Part shown: positions 25,120 through 32,469 of the stretch, one piece after another | Numbering within the stretch: position 1 is the first letter of the stretch | Layout: each line of letters starts with the position of its first letter | NCBI RefSeq assembly: GCF_041435435.1 | Contig: NZ_CP108494.1 | Location: 7,102,501 to 7,166,500, forward strand | Direction of reading: 5' to 3' | From: Streptomyces sp. NBC_01241 | GTDB taxonomy: Bacteria > Actinomycetota > Actinomycetes > Streptomycetales > Streptomycetaceae | DNA length: 64,000 bases | Made by a program: the position numbers and the translations under genes | Notes under the pieces: generated by a model | The model's input: the letters and a program-made list of their open reading frames with translations, nothing else | What the model was told of the DNA's origin: nothing | The model's database searches: none

Positions 25120-26514
25120 ATGGCCATGGCCGCCGCGAGTGATCCTCTGCCCGATCTTCTGATCGCCATCCCGGTGGTGATCCTGCTCTGCAAAGTGGGT
25201 GCGCGAGCCGTCCGCGGCGCCGGCCAGCCACCGGTGGTCGGCGAGATAGTCGTCGGCCTCCTGCTTGGCCCCTCGTTCCTGGGGTGGCTGTGGCCCGAAG
25301 CGCAGGCGTGGCTGTTCCCGCCGTCCTCCCTCTCCTATCTGGGGCTGCTCGGCAACCTGGGACTGCTCATCTTCATGTTCCTCGTCGGGCAGGAACTCCA
25401 ACTGGACTCGCTCCGTGCCCAGAGCGGGACCGCGGCGCTGGTGAGCATGGTGAGCGTCGCCCTGCCGCTGGGGCTCGGCACGCTCCTGGCCCTCGGTATG
25501 TACGGGTCCTTCGCTCCCGAGGGCGTGGACCGGCTGCCGTTCGTCCTGTTCGTCGCGGTGGCCATGAGCATCACGGCCTTCCCAGTGATGGCCCGGATCC
25601 TGGCGGACCGGGGGATGTACCGGACGCGGGTGGGCGTGCTGGCGCTGGCGTGCGCCGCGTTCGACGACGTGACCGCCTGGTGCCTGCTGGCGGCCGTGGT
25701 CGCCGTGTCGACTGCCGGCTCCCCAATGGAGGCGGTCACGACCGCGCTGCTCGCGGTCGCCTTCGCCCTCTTCATGGTCGGTGTCCTGCGGCCGGTGCTG
25801 GCACGCCTGACCGCCCGCGCCGAGCGGACGTCCACCGACAGCCTGGTCCTGGTCCTGCTCTTCAGCGGCCTGTGCCTGAGCGCCCTGGCCACGGACCTGA
25901 TCGGGGTGCATGCCCTGTTCGGGGCGTTCGTCTTCGGTGCGGTCACGCCGCGCGGCAGCCGGGTCATCGAGTACCAGGCGGCACGGCTGAGGGCGTTCGC
26001 CGTTCCCGTACTGCTTCCGCTGTTCTTCGTCACCACCGGTCTGCGGGCGGATGTGTCGCTGCTCGCCGCGGACCCGGTGCAGTGGCTCTGGGCCGGGGCG
26101 GTCCTGGCGGTGGCCGTGCTGGCGAAGTGGGGCGGCGGAACCGGCGCGGCCCGGCTCTCCGGCCAGTCCTGGCGGGACGCGATGTCGATCGGCGCGCTGA
26201 TGAACTGCCGCGGGCTGACCGAGCTGATCGTGCTGAACGTCGGGCTCGGCCTCGGGGTGATCGGCCCGGACCTGTTCACGATCCTCGTGCTGATGGCGCT
26301 GATCACCACTGCCGCGACCTCGCCCGCGCTCAACCGGATCCGCAAGGGGATGCCGGAGGAGGCGCCGGAGGTGGAGCGACGGCCCGCCGACGAGCCGGTG
26401 GAGGCCGCCCGGCAGCCGGACGGAACCCCGGACGCCGTGGGCGCCCGGACCGGGGGAGGAAGCCCGACGCCCAAGAGTGCTTGGATCTCTGATGGTTCTC
26501 AAGTTGATAGTTAA
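25120..26514 (+). CDS. CPA2-type cation:proton antiporter
   Basis: A 464-residue membrane protein of the Kef/NapA type with about 12 helices. Conserved elements are GQPPVVGEIVVGLLLGPSFLG, LGLLIFMFLVGQELQLDSLR, MSITAFPVMARILADR and the ion-binding DD in AFDDVTAWCL. The C-terminal ~60 residues are a charged tail. Related antiporters occur in several polyketide clusters, where they are presumed to give resistance or export; whether this one moves ions or the product is unknown. Last gene of the six-gene operon; its stop codon lies inside the second copy of the shared 16-bp element. Confidence 0.88.
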   Translation: MAMAAASDPLPDLLIAIPVVILLCKVGARAVRGAGQPPVVGEIVVGLLLGPSFLGWLWPEAQAWLFPPSSLSYLGLLGNLGLLIFMFLVGQELQLDSLRAQSGTAALVSMVSVALPLGLGTLLALGMYGSFAPEGVDRLPFVLFVAVAMSITAFPVMARILADRGMYRTRVGVLALACAAFDDVTAWCLLAAVVAVSTAGSPMEAVTTALLAVAFALFMVGVLRPVLARLTARAERTSTDSLVLVLLFSGLCLSALATDLIGVHALFGAFVFGAVTPRGSRVIEYQAARLRAFAVPVLLPLFFVTTGLRADVSLLAADPVQWLWAGAVLAVAVLAKWGGGTGAARLSGQSWRDAMSIGALMNCRGLTELIVLNVGLGLGVIGPDLFTILVLMALITTAATSPALNRIRKGMPEEAPEVERRPADEPVEAARQPDGTPDAVGARTGGGSPTPKSAWISDGSQVDS

Positions 26515-26527
26515 GTAGGTTGACGAT
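26512..26527 (+). promoter_or_regulatory. Element TAAGTAGGTTGACGAT, shared with 22355
   Basis: Second copy of the 16-bp element, 15 of 16 bases identical to the one at 22355. It overlaps the antiporter stop and lies 40 bases before the hemerythrin-like gene. A 9-base palindrome, TCAAGTTGA, lies just upstream at 26499-26507. TTGACG may be a -35 box. No good -10 is evident at 17 bases. Confidence 0.6.
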
Positions 26528-26566
26528 ACTCTTCTCGCGCCGGACACGTGCAGGGAGAGGGAAGAG

Positions 26567-27223
26567 ATGATGGGCGACTTCAAGAACCTCGACATGACGA
26601 TGATGTTCGCTATCCACGATGCGCTCCGCCGCGAACTGGAGCGCATCGCACGGATCACCTCCCGGGTGGACGAGGACCCGCGGCACGTGCTGAGCACCGC
26701 GGTCGGCTGGGAGCTGTTCAAGAAGTTCCTCACGGCCCACCACACCTCCGAGGACCTCACCGTGTGGCCAGTGATGTACAAGGCGCTGGCCGGGCGTGAC
26801 TCCGAGACCGCCCTCCTCGACGCGATGGAGGCCGAACACGCCGTAATCGACCCGCTGTTGACGGACATCGACGCGGCCCTGGCCGACCGTGACACGGGCG
26901 CCGAACGCCTCGGCGGCCTCGTCGACACGCTCTTCACCGACCTCAATGCCCACCTGGACCACGAGGAGCGGGAGGCGCTCGCGCTCATGGACCTGACCAT
27001 GAGTCCGGAGCAGTGGACGGCGTTCAGTGTCGAACAGAAGGACCGGATCGGGAGCGACGCCAACCGCTACCTCCCCTGGCTCCTGGACGACATCGACGCC
27101 GCCCGGGTTGCCGCCATCCTCGGCAAGCTCCCGCCTCCCCTGCGTGCCGCCTACGAGACCGAGTGGCGTGCCGCCTACGCGGACCTGGACATCTGGGCCG
27201 TCAAGGACGCCGCAGGACGCTGA
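26567..27223 (+). CDS. Hemerythrin-like (HHE domain) protein
   Basis: A 218-residue four-helix-bundle protein. Candidate di-iron ligands come in order: H in AIHDALRRELER, HHTSED in the second helix, EAEHAVIDP in the third and HLDHEEREAL in the fourth. Such proteins bind O2, NO or peroxide through a di-iron site. The C-terminal ~70 residues (LPWLLDDIDAARVAAILGKL) match a cap seen in actinobacterial members. It shares a probable transcript with the following exporter. A role in oxygen sensing or protection during oxidative tailoring is a guess. Confidence 0.83.
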   Translation: MMGDFKNLDMTMMFAIHDALRRELERIARITSRVDEDPRHVLSTAVGWELFKKFLTAHHTSEDLTVWPVMYKALAGRDSETALLDAMEAEHAVIDPLLTDIDAALADRDTGAERLGGLVDTLFTDLNAHLDHEEREALALMDLTMSPEQWTAFSVEQKDRIGSDANRYLPWLLDDIDAARVAAILGKLPPPLRAAYETEWRAAYADLDIWAVKDAAGR

Positions 27224-27306
27224 ACCCGTCCCCCGGGCCGGCCCGTCCCGCTCCTCCGGCCGGGAGCGGCCGGATCCACCTCCCCCAATCACCTCTGGAG
27301 ACGTTC

Positions 27307-28782
27307 ATGTCTATGCAGGACAGAACCGAAGCCGCTCCACCGGGCGCCGTCGCGTCCTCGGGCGCCACCGCACCGGCCCCTGCCGGCGACCGGCTCGGCC
27401 TCGCGCTCGCGGTCATCGCGGCCGCCCAGCTCATGCTGGTCCTCGACAACACGATCGTGGCCGTCGCCCTGCCGAGCATGCAGAGCTCGCTGGGCCTCTC
27501 CGACGCCAACCTCGGCTGGGTCATCACCGCCTACGCCCTGGCCTTCGGCGGGCTGCTGCTGGCCGGTGGCCGGGCAGGCGACCTCTTCGGCCGCCGCCGG
27601 GTGTTCCGTACCGGACTCGTGATCTTCAGCCTCGCCTCGCTGCTCGGCGGCCTCGCGGGCAGCGGCGAAGTGCTGATCACCGCCCGTGTCTTCCAGGGCG
27701 TCGGCGCCGCGATCGCGGCACCCACCGCGCTCTCCCTGCTGGCCTCCACCTTCCCGGCAGGACCGGCCCGCAACAAGGCGCTCGGCGTGTACGGGGCGAT
27801 GGGCGGGCTCGGCTCGGTCGTCGGCCTGCTCCTCGGCGGCGCGCTGACCGAATTCTTCAGCTGGCGCTGGGTCATGTACATCAACATCCCGATCGCCATC
27901 GCGGTGCTGATCGGCACCGGCGTCCTCAAGGAGGGCGAGCGCGACCGCGGCAAGGTCGACGTGCCCGGCGCGCTGACCGCGACCTTCGGGTTCGGCTCCC
28001 TCGTCTACGGCATCAACCGGGCGGGCGAGAAGGGCCTCGGCGACGGGGTCACCCTGATCGGCCTGGCCGCAGCGGTCGTGCTGATCGTCGCCTTCATCGT
28101 CATCCAGCGCTCCAGCCGCGCACCGATGGTGCCGGGCGCCGTCCTGGCCGACAAGAGCCGCGCCGGAGCCAACGCGGTCATGTTCCTGGTCGGTGCGGGC
28201 ATGCTCGCCACCTTCTACTTCCTGACCCTCTACATGCAGGTCGTCAAGGGATACGAGCCGATGATCACCGGCCTCGCCTACCTCCCGTTCGCCATCGGGA
28301 TCGGCATCGCGGCCGGCGGTGTCGGACCGCAGTTGCTGGCCAAGGCACCCGAGCGCTCGGTCATCTCCGTCGGACTGGTCATCGGCATCGCCGGCATGGT
28401 CTGGCTCAGCTTCCTGGAGCCCGGCCAGAACGCCTTCGCCGTCCTGCTGCCCGCCCAGCTGGTCTGCGGCTTCGGCCTCGGCCTGGTCTTCGTCACCGTC
28501 ACCGTCATCAGCGTCCGCGGTGTCTCCCCGGAGGACACCGGGATCGCGGCGGGTCTGATCAACACCAGCCAGCAGATCGGTGGCGCGGTCGGCCTCGCCA
28601 TCCTGGCCGCGACCGCCTCGGTCATCACCGAGGCCAGGCTCCCCGGCGACCGGTCCGAAGCGCTCACCACCGGCTACTCCTACGGGCTCCTCATCGGCGG
28701 CGGCATCTACCTGATCGCCCTGATCGTGACCCTGGGCACCATCAAGGCCACGGCACCGCAGGCTCAGCCGCAGCCCCAGTAG
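27307..28782 (+). CDS. DHA2-type MFS drug exporter
   Basis: A 491-residue, 14-helix proton-driven exporter of the EmrB/QacA class. Antiporter motif LDNTIVAVALPSMQ in helix 1, GGRAGDLFGRRRVFRTG in the 2-3 loop, and the motif C-like GPARNKALGVYGAMGGLGSV are present. It lies 83 bases after the hemerythrin-like gene and is followed by a strong terminator. The next gene, a MarR-type regulator, runs the same way. Export of the cluster product, conferring self-resistance, is the natural assignment. Confidence 0.92.
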   Translation: MSMQDRTEAAPPGAVASSGATAPAPAGDRLGLALAVIAAAQLMLVLDNTIVAVALPSMQSSLGLSDANLGWVITAYALAFGGLLLAGGRAGDLFGRRRVFRTGLVIFSLASLLGGLAGSGEVLITARVFQGVGAAIAAPTALSLLASTFPAGPARNKALGVYGAMGGLGSVVGLLLGGALTEFFSWRWVMYINIPIAIAVLIGTGVLKEGERDRGKVDVPGALTATFGFGSLVYGINRAGEKGLGDGVTLIGLAAAVVLIVAFIVIQRSSRAPMVPGAVLADKSRAGANAVMFLVGAGMLATFYFLTLYMQVVKGYEPMITGLAYLPFAIGIGIAAGGVGPQLLAKAPERSVISVGLVIGIAGMVWLSFLEPGQNAFAVLLPAQLVCGFGLGLVFVTVTVISVRGVSPEDTGIAAGLINTSQQIGGAVGLAILAATASVITEARLPGDRSEALTTGYSYGLLIGGGIYLIALIVTLGTIKATAPQAQPQPQ

Positions 28783-28785
28783 CGG

Positions 28786-28827
28786 ACCGGCGGCGGCTCG
28801 CTTCCGCGGGCCGCCGCCGGTTCTTTC
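28786..28827 (+). terminator. Intrinsic terminator after the exporter gene
   Basis: ACCGGCGGCGGC (28786-28797) pairs with GCCGCCGCCGGT (28810-28821), 12 perfect pairs, followed by a short pyrimidine/T tract. It lies 4 bases after the exporter stop and separates it from the MarR gene. Confidence 0.85.
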
Positions 28828-28995
28828 CGACCCCGCCCGGGCCCCTCCCCCCTCCGGGCGGGGTCCGGTGCGCGAGCGCCCCCGCGCCATGACGTACGGC
28901 AGGCCCCGGCGGGCGGTGGTCCGGTGATCCGGGCCCCGTCCGGCCGGGATTGTCCGCCGTATACTCGGTTACCCGGTTCCGAAGGGGAGATGACG

Positions 28996-29934
28996 ATGGT
29001 GCGAGGCGAGCCCGACGCGACGCGAGGTCCCGTTTCGGAGACCGAGGCCACAGCCGAAGTCCCCGGCGTCCTCCCGGAAGCGCTCACCGGATTCATCGGC
29101 TACCTTCTGCGCCGGGTCTTCGCCCAGTTCGCCACCTTCGCGGACGGTCCGGAGGACGGCTCCCGGGACATCCTCGTCCTGGACGCACTGACCGGCGGTG
29201 ACTGGGTCTCCCAGCTCGACCTGGCCGAGCGCCTCGGCATCAACCGGACCATCATGGTCGGCGTCATCGACCGCCTGGAGGGCCGGGGCCAGGTGCTCCG
29301 CACCCGTAACCCGGACAACCGCCGCCAGTACATCCTCTCCCTGACCGACGAGGGCCGCTCCACCGTGGAGGTGGGCCGCCGCGCGGTCGCTGAGCGAGAC
29401 GCGCGGCTCACCGCCGCCCTCAGCCCCGAGCAGGTCATCCGCCTCAACACCCTGCTCGCGCGGCTGCTCCCGCAGGGCACCCAGAACCTCGTGCAGGGCA
29501 CCGAGCACCTCGTCGAGCAGGCCCACCACCGGCTGCGCCGACTGGGCGACGAGAAGCTGGGCGGGACGGGCCTGCGGGTGCGCCACTACGGGCCGCTGTC
29601 CATCCTCGCCATCTCCGGACCCTGTCCGCAGCAGCGGCTCGCCCAGGAGCTGGCCATCACCGGGCCCGCGACCTCGCAGCTGGTGGACGAGCTCGTCGAC
29701 GGCGGGATGGTCCACCGCGGGCGCGACCCACACGACCGGCGCCGGCACGCCCTGGAGCTCACCGAGTTCGGGCACACCCAGCTGAAGGCGGTCGCGGAGG
29801 CCGTGGACCTGCTCGCCGCGGACGTCGCGGAGCTGCTTGGCCCCGGCGGCGAGGACGAGCTGAGGGCCCTGCTCGTCCAGCTCCTCGAACCCGCCCATCC
29901 CGGTGTCGCCGAAGCAGCCGGAAGACGTGACTGA
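28996..29934 (+). CDS. Tandem two-domain MarR-family regulator
   Basis: A 312-residue protein with two complete MarR winged-helix units in one chain, about twice the normal length. Domain 1 (residues ~20-155) has QLDLAERLGINRTIMVGVID and the wing RTRNPDNRRQYILSLTDEG. Domain 2 (~170-305) has QRLAQELAITGPATSQLVDE and HRGRDPHDRRRHALELTEFG. Ordinary MarR proteins are homodimers, so this may act as a single-chain pseudo-dimer. It sits between an exporter and the halogenase operon. The ATG at 28996 is favoured over 28990 by spacing from GAAGGGGAG. The ligand is probably the product or an intermediate (inference). Confidence 0.87.
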   Translation: MVRGEPDATRGPVSETEATAEVPGVLPEALTGFIGYLLRRVFAQFATFADGPEDGSRDILVLDALTGGDWVSQLDLAERLGINRTIMVGVIDRLEGRGQVLRTRNPDNRRQYILSLTDEGRSTVEVGRRAVAERDARLTAALSPEQVIRLNTLLARLLPQGTQNLVQGTEHLVEQAHHRLRRLGDEKLGGTGLRVRHYGPLSILAISGPCPQQRLAQELAITGPATSQLVDELVDGGMVHRGRDPHDRRRHALELTEFGHTQLKAVAEAVDLLAADVAELLGPGGEDELRALLVQLLEPAHPGVAEAAGRRD

Positions 29935-29965
29935 GCCCCGGTAACCTGCTTTTTTCCAGCGGGGG

Positions 29966-29994
29966 TTGACCGTCCGCACAATTCCTGTCACGCT
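29966..29994 (+). promoter_or_regulatory. Candidate promoter of the halogenase/PKS operon
   Basis: TTGACC (29966-29971) and CACGCT (29989-29994) are 17 bases apart. The -35 box again lies in a GGTTGAC context like the shared element upstream of the other operons. The -10 is weak. It is 131 bases upstream of the halogenase start, with a terminator-like hairpin in between. Confidence 0.4.
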
Positions 29995-30037
29995 TTGTTC
30001 AGCGGTTCACTCGTACCCTTTTTCAGGCTCCTCCCGA

Positions 30038-30073
30038 AGGCCATTCCAAGCCATAGGAAGGGCCTGTTTTTTT
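30038..30073 (+). terminator. Terminator-like hairpin in the leader of the halogenase operon
   Basis: AGGCCATTCC (30038-30047) pairs with GGAAGGGCCT (30056-30065), nine of ten pairs, then a run of seven T at 30067-30073. It is 103 bases beyond the MarR stop and 51 bases before the halogenase start. It could end the MarR transcript. Because the only promoter-like sequence seen lies upstream of it, attenuation of the operon is equally possible. Confidence 0.78.
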
Positions 30074-30124
30074 GTGCCCTCTTTTCGCACTGGATCGCAC
30101 CCCACCTGACGAAGGAGACGGCCC

Positions 30125-31837
30125 GTGGTCACCCAGACGAACGAAAGGCCCAAAGGAGCGGACGGCATACTCGGGGAGGCGACGTACGACGTCATCATCC
30201 TGGGTTCCGGTATCGCCGGATCGGTGACCGGAGCAATTCTCGCGAAGCACGGAGCGAGGGTTCTTCTCGTCGATGCCACCACCCATCCGCGTTTCGTGAT
30301 CGGTGAGTCGATGACCCCGCAGCTCGTCGAATGGATCCATATTCTCGCCGAGCGCCACGACCTCCCCGAACTCAAGAGCCTGGCCAGTGTGCGGCAGAGC
30401 ACCCGGGACATCGCGCCGACCTTCGGGACCAAGGCCCACTTCGGGTTCATGAAGCACGAGGTCGGAGAAGAGCCCGACCCGCGCGAGGCCACCCAGCTGG
30501 CGCTGCCCAAGATCTTCCACCAGAACAGCCACATGTTCCGGCAGGACAGCGACTCCTTCATGTTCCACGTCGCCGTGAAGTACGGTTGTGTGGCGAAGCA
30601 GAGCTGGCGGGCCAATGACGTCGACTTCGACGAGGACGGCGTCACAGTCACCGGCCGCAGCGGAGCCCCGGGCGCGGAGCCCGAGTCGTTCCGCGCGAAG
30701 TACGTGGTGGACGCCTCCGGGTTCCGCTCGCCGCTCGCCCAGAAGTTCGACCTGCGCGACCAGCCGGCCCGCTTCAAGCACCACTCCCGCTCCATGTTCA
30801 CGCACTACGTGGGCGTGAAGCGGTTCGACGACGTCAGTGGTCACCCCAAGGAGCTGCGGCCGCCGGCCGACTGGCACACCGGGACGATGCACCACCTCAT
30901 CGAGCGCGGCTGGTTCTGGATCATTCCGTTCGACAACCACAAGGACTCGCGCAACCCGCTGTGCAGCGTCGGCCTGACCATGGACGAGCGCACCTACCCC
31001 AAGCCCAAGGACCTCACCCCTGAGCAGGAGTTCGAGCTCTTCCTCGACAAGTACCCGGCGGTCAAGCGGCAGTTCGAGGGCGCGAGCAAGGTCCGGGAGT
31101 GGGTGTCGACGGACCGGCTCCAGTACTCCTCCAAGCAGACCATCGGCGACCGCTGGTGCCTGATGTCGCACGCCGCCGGCTTCCTGGACCCGCTGTTCTC
31201 CCGGGGACTGTCCAACACCCTTGAAGTGGTCGACGCCCTGACCTCCCGGCTGCTGGAGGCATTCAAGGACGGCGACTTCTCGGCCGAGCGCTTCGAGTAC
31301 GTGGAGCGCCTGGAGCAGGGCCTGCTCCAGTACAACGACGAGATCGTCAACAGCTCCTTCATCGCCTTCTCGCACTTCCGCCTCTGGAACGCCGTCTTCC
31401 GCGTGTGGGGTTCGTTCATCACCCCGGGCACGATGCGTCTGACCCGGGCCCGCCTCAAGCATCTGCGGGACAAGGACCCGGTCCACTTCCGGCAGCTGGA
31501 GCGGAACGACTACCCCGGCCTGTGGTGGCCGCAGAGCGACAAGTTCAAGATCCTGCTCGAAAGCACCGCGGAAACCTGCGAGAAGTTCGAAGCAGGCGCC
31601 CTGAGCGGGGACGAGGCGGCCGACATCATCTTCAAGCTCCTCGACGAATCGCCCATCGTCAATCCCGTCTTTGGATGGAAGGACGAGAGCAAGCGATTCA
31701 TCTACCCGTCGACCGCCACCATGGCCCGTTTCCTCTACTGGGCCTCGGTCCAGGCGCCCCCGGAAATGAACAGCGTCGGCCGGGAATTCCTGCTCGGCAT
31801 CGTCAAGGCCGGGGCCAAGGTACGCAAGCTCCTTTAG
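30125..31837 (+). CDS. FAD-dependent halogenase
   Basis: A 570-residue flavin halogenase, predicted to chlorinate an aromatic carbon using FADH2, O2 and chloride. The FAD-binding GSGIAG motif is at residues 27-32. The halogenase signature WxWxIP is present as W263-F-W265-I-I-P268. GESMTPQLVEW corresponds to the GES segment near the isoalloxazine. Length and the C-terminal extension resemble the polyketide/phenol-acting group more than the tryptophan halogenases. A GTG start follows GAAGGAG. The flavin reductase gene follows 49 bases later. An angucyclinone or a phenolic intermediate is the likely substrate (inference). Confidence 0.9.
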   Translation: MVTQTNERPKGADGILGEATYDVIILGSGIAGSVTGAILAKHGARVLLVDATTHPRFVIGESMTPQLVEWIHILAERHDLPELKSLASVRQSTRDIAPTFGTKAHFGFMKHEVGEEPDPREATQLALPKIFHQNSHMFRQDSDSFMFHVAVKYGCVAKQSWRANDVDFDEDGVTVTGRSGAPGAEPESFRAKYVVDASGFRSPLAQKFDLRDQPARFKHHSRSMFTHYVGVKRFDDVSGHPKELRPPADWHTGTMHHLIERGWFWIIPFDNHKDSRNPLCSVGLTMDERTYPKPKDLTPEQEFELFLDKYPAVKRQFEGASKVREWVSTDRLQYSSKQTIGDRWCLMSHAAGFLDPLFSRGLSNTLEVVDALTSRLLEAFKDGDFSAERFEYVERLEQGLLQYNDEIVNSSFIAFSHFRLWNAVFRVWGSFITPGTMRLTRARLKHLRDKDPVHFRQLERNDYPGLWWPQSDKFKILLESTAETCEKFEAGALSGDEAADIIFKLLDESPIVNPVFGWKDESKRFIYPSTATMARFLYWASVQAPPEMNSVGREFLLGIVKAGAKVRKLL

Positions 31838-31886
31838 GTACGCGCGCACGCTCCGAGACCGGCAGCCATCACGAAAGGGATTGCAC

Positions 31887-32468
31887 ATGTCCGCAGCGCG
31901 CTCACTGACTCGCAGCCAGGTGAAACAGCCGATAGCGCCGAAGGAATTCCGTCGCATCTGTGGCCTCTTTGCGACCGGGGTGACGGTCATCACCGCCGGA
32001 ACCGAAGACCAGGCCGAAGGAACGACGGTGAATTCCTTCACGTCGGTCTCGCTCGACCCGCCGCTGGTCCTTTTCTGTCTGCACAAGGAATCGCGGATGC
32101 ACGCAGTGATCGGCCGGCACGGCACTTTCGCCGTCAACTTCCTCTCGGGCAGCCAACAGGAACTGGCCCGCGCCTTCGCCGGCCGCCGCCCGAAGGGATT
32201 CCACGGCATCCCGCACCACTTCGCCCCGGACGGGCCGCCGGTCCTCACCGAGGCCCTGGCGTACCTGACCTGCTCCACGGTGGCCGTGCACCCCGGCGGG
32301 GACCACGACATCGTGGTCGGTGAGGTGCTGGAGCTGGCCGCGCCGGGGAGTGCCCAGGAACCGCTGATCTTCTTCGACGGGACCCTGGGCCCGCTGGAGT
32401 CGACGGACGGGCGCTTCGGCCAGGCCGGATCGAAGGGCCCGGCGGCGAGCCCGGCCCGGGCCGGCTGA
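31887..32468 (+). CDS. Flavin reductase (FMN-binding split barrel) partner of the halogenase
   Basis: A 193-residue NAD(P)H:flavin oxidoreductase of the DIM6/HpaC type. FRRICGLFATGVTVITAG, GTTVNSFTSVSLDPPLVLFC, FAVNFLSGSQQELARAFAG and a C-terminal His-x-HDIVVGEVLEL pattern are all present. It supplies free reduced flavin to two-component oxygenases and halogenases. The ATG at 31887 follows AAAGGGA; an upstream TTG adds two residues. It ends 1 base before the carboxylase start, so it is within the same operon. Confidence 0.9.
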   Translation: MSAARSLTRSQVKQPIAPKEFRRICGLFATGVTVITAGTEDQAEGTTVNSFTSVSLDPPLVLFCLHKESRMHAVIGRHGTFAVNFLSGSQQELARAFAGRRPKGFHGIPHHFAPDGPPVLTEALAYLTCSTVAVHPGGDHDIVVGEVLELAAPGSAQEPLIFFDGTLGPLESTDGRFGQAGSKGPAASPARAG

Positions 32469-32469
32469 C

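Noticed and set aside
29936..29968. CCCCG...CGGGG with internal T-run as a terminator of the MarR gene
   Set aside because: The stem is only five pairs and the T-run lies in the loop; the hairpin at 30038 is far stronger.
30125..31837. Assignment as a tryptophan halogenase
   Set aside because: Motifs show a flavin halogenase, but length and cluster context fit phenol or polyketide substrates better than tryptophan.
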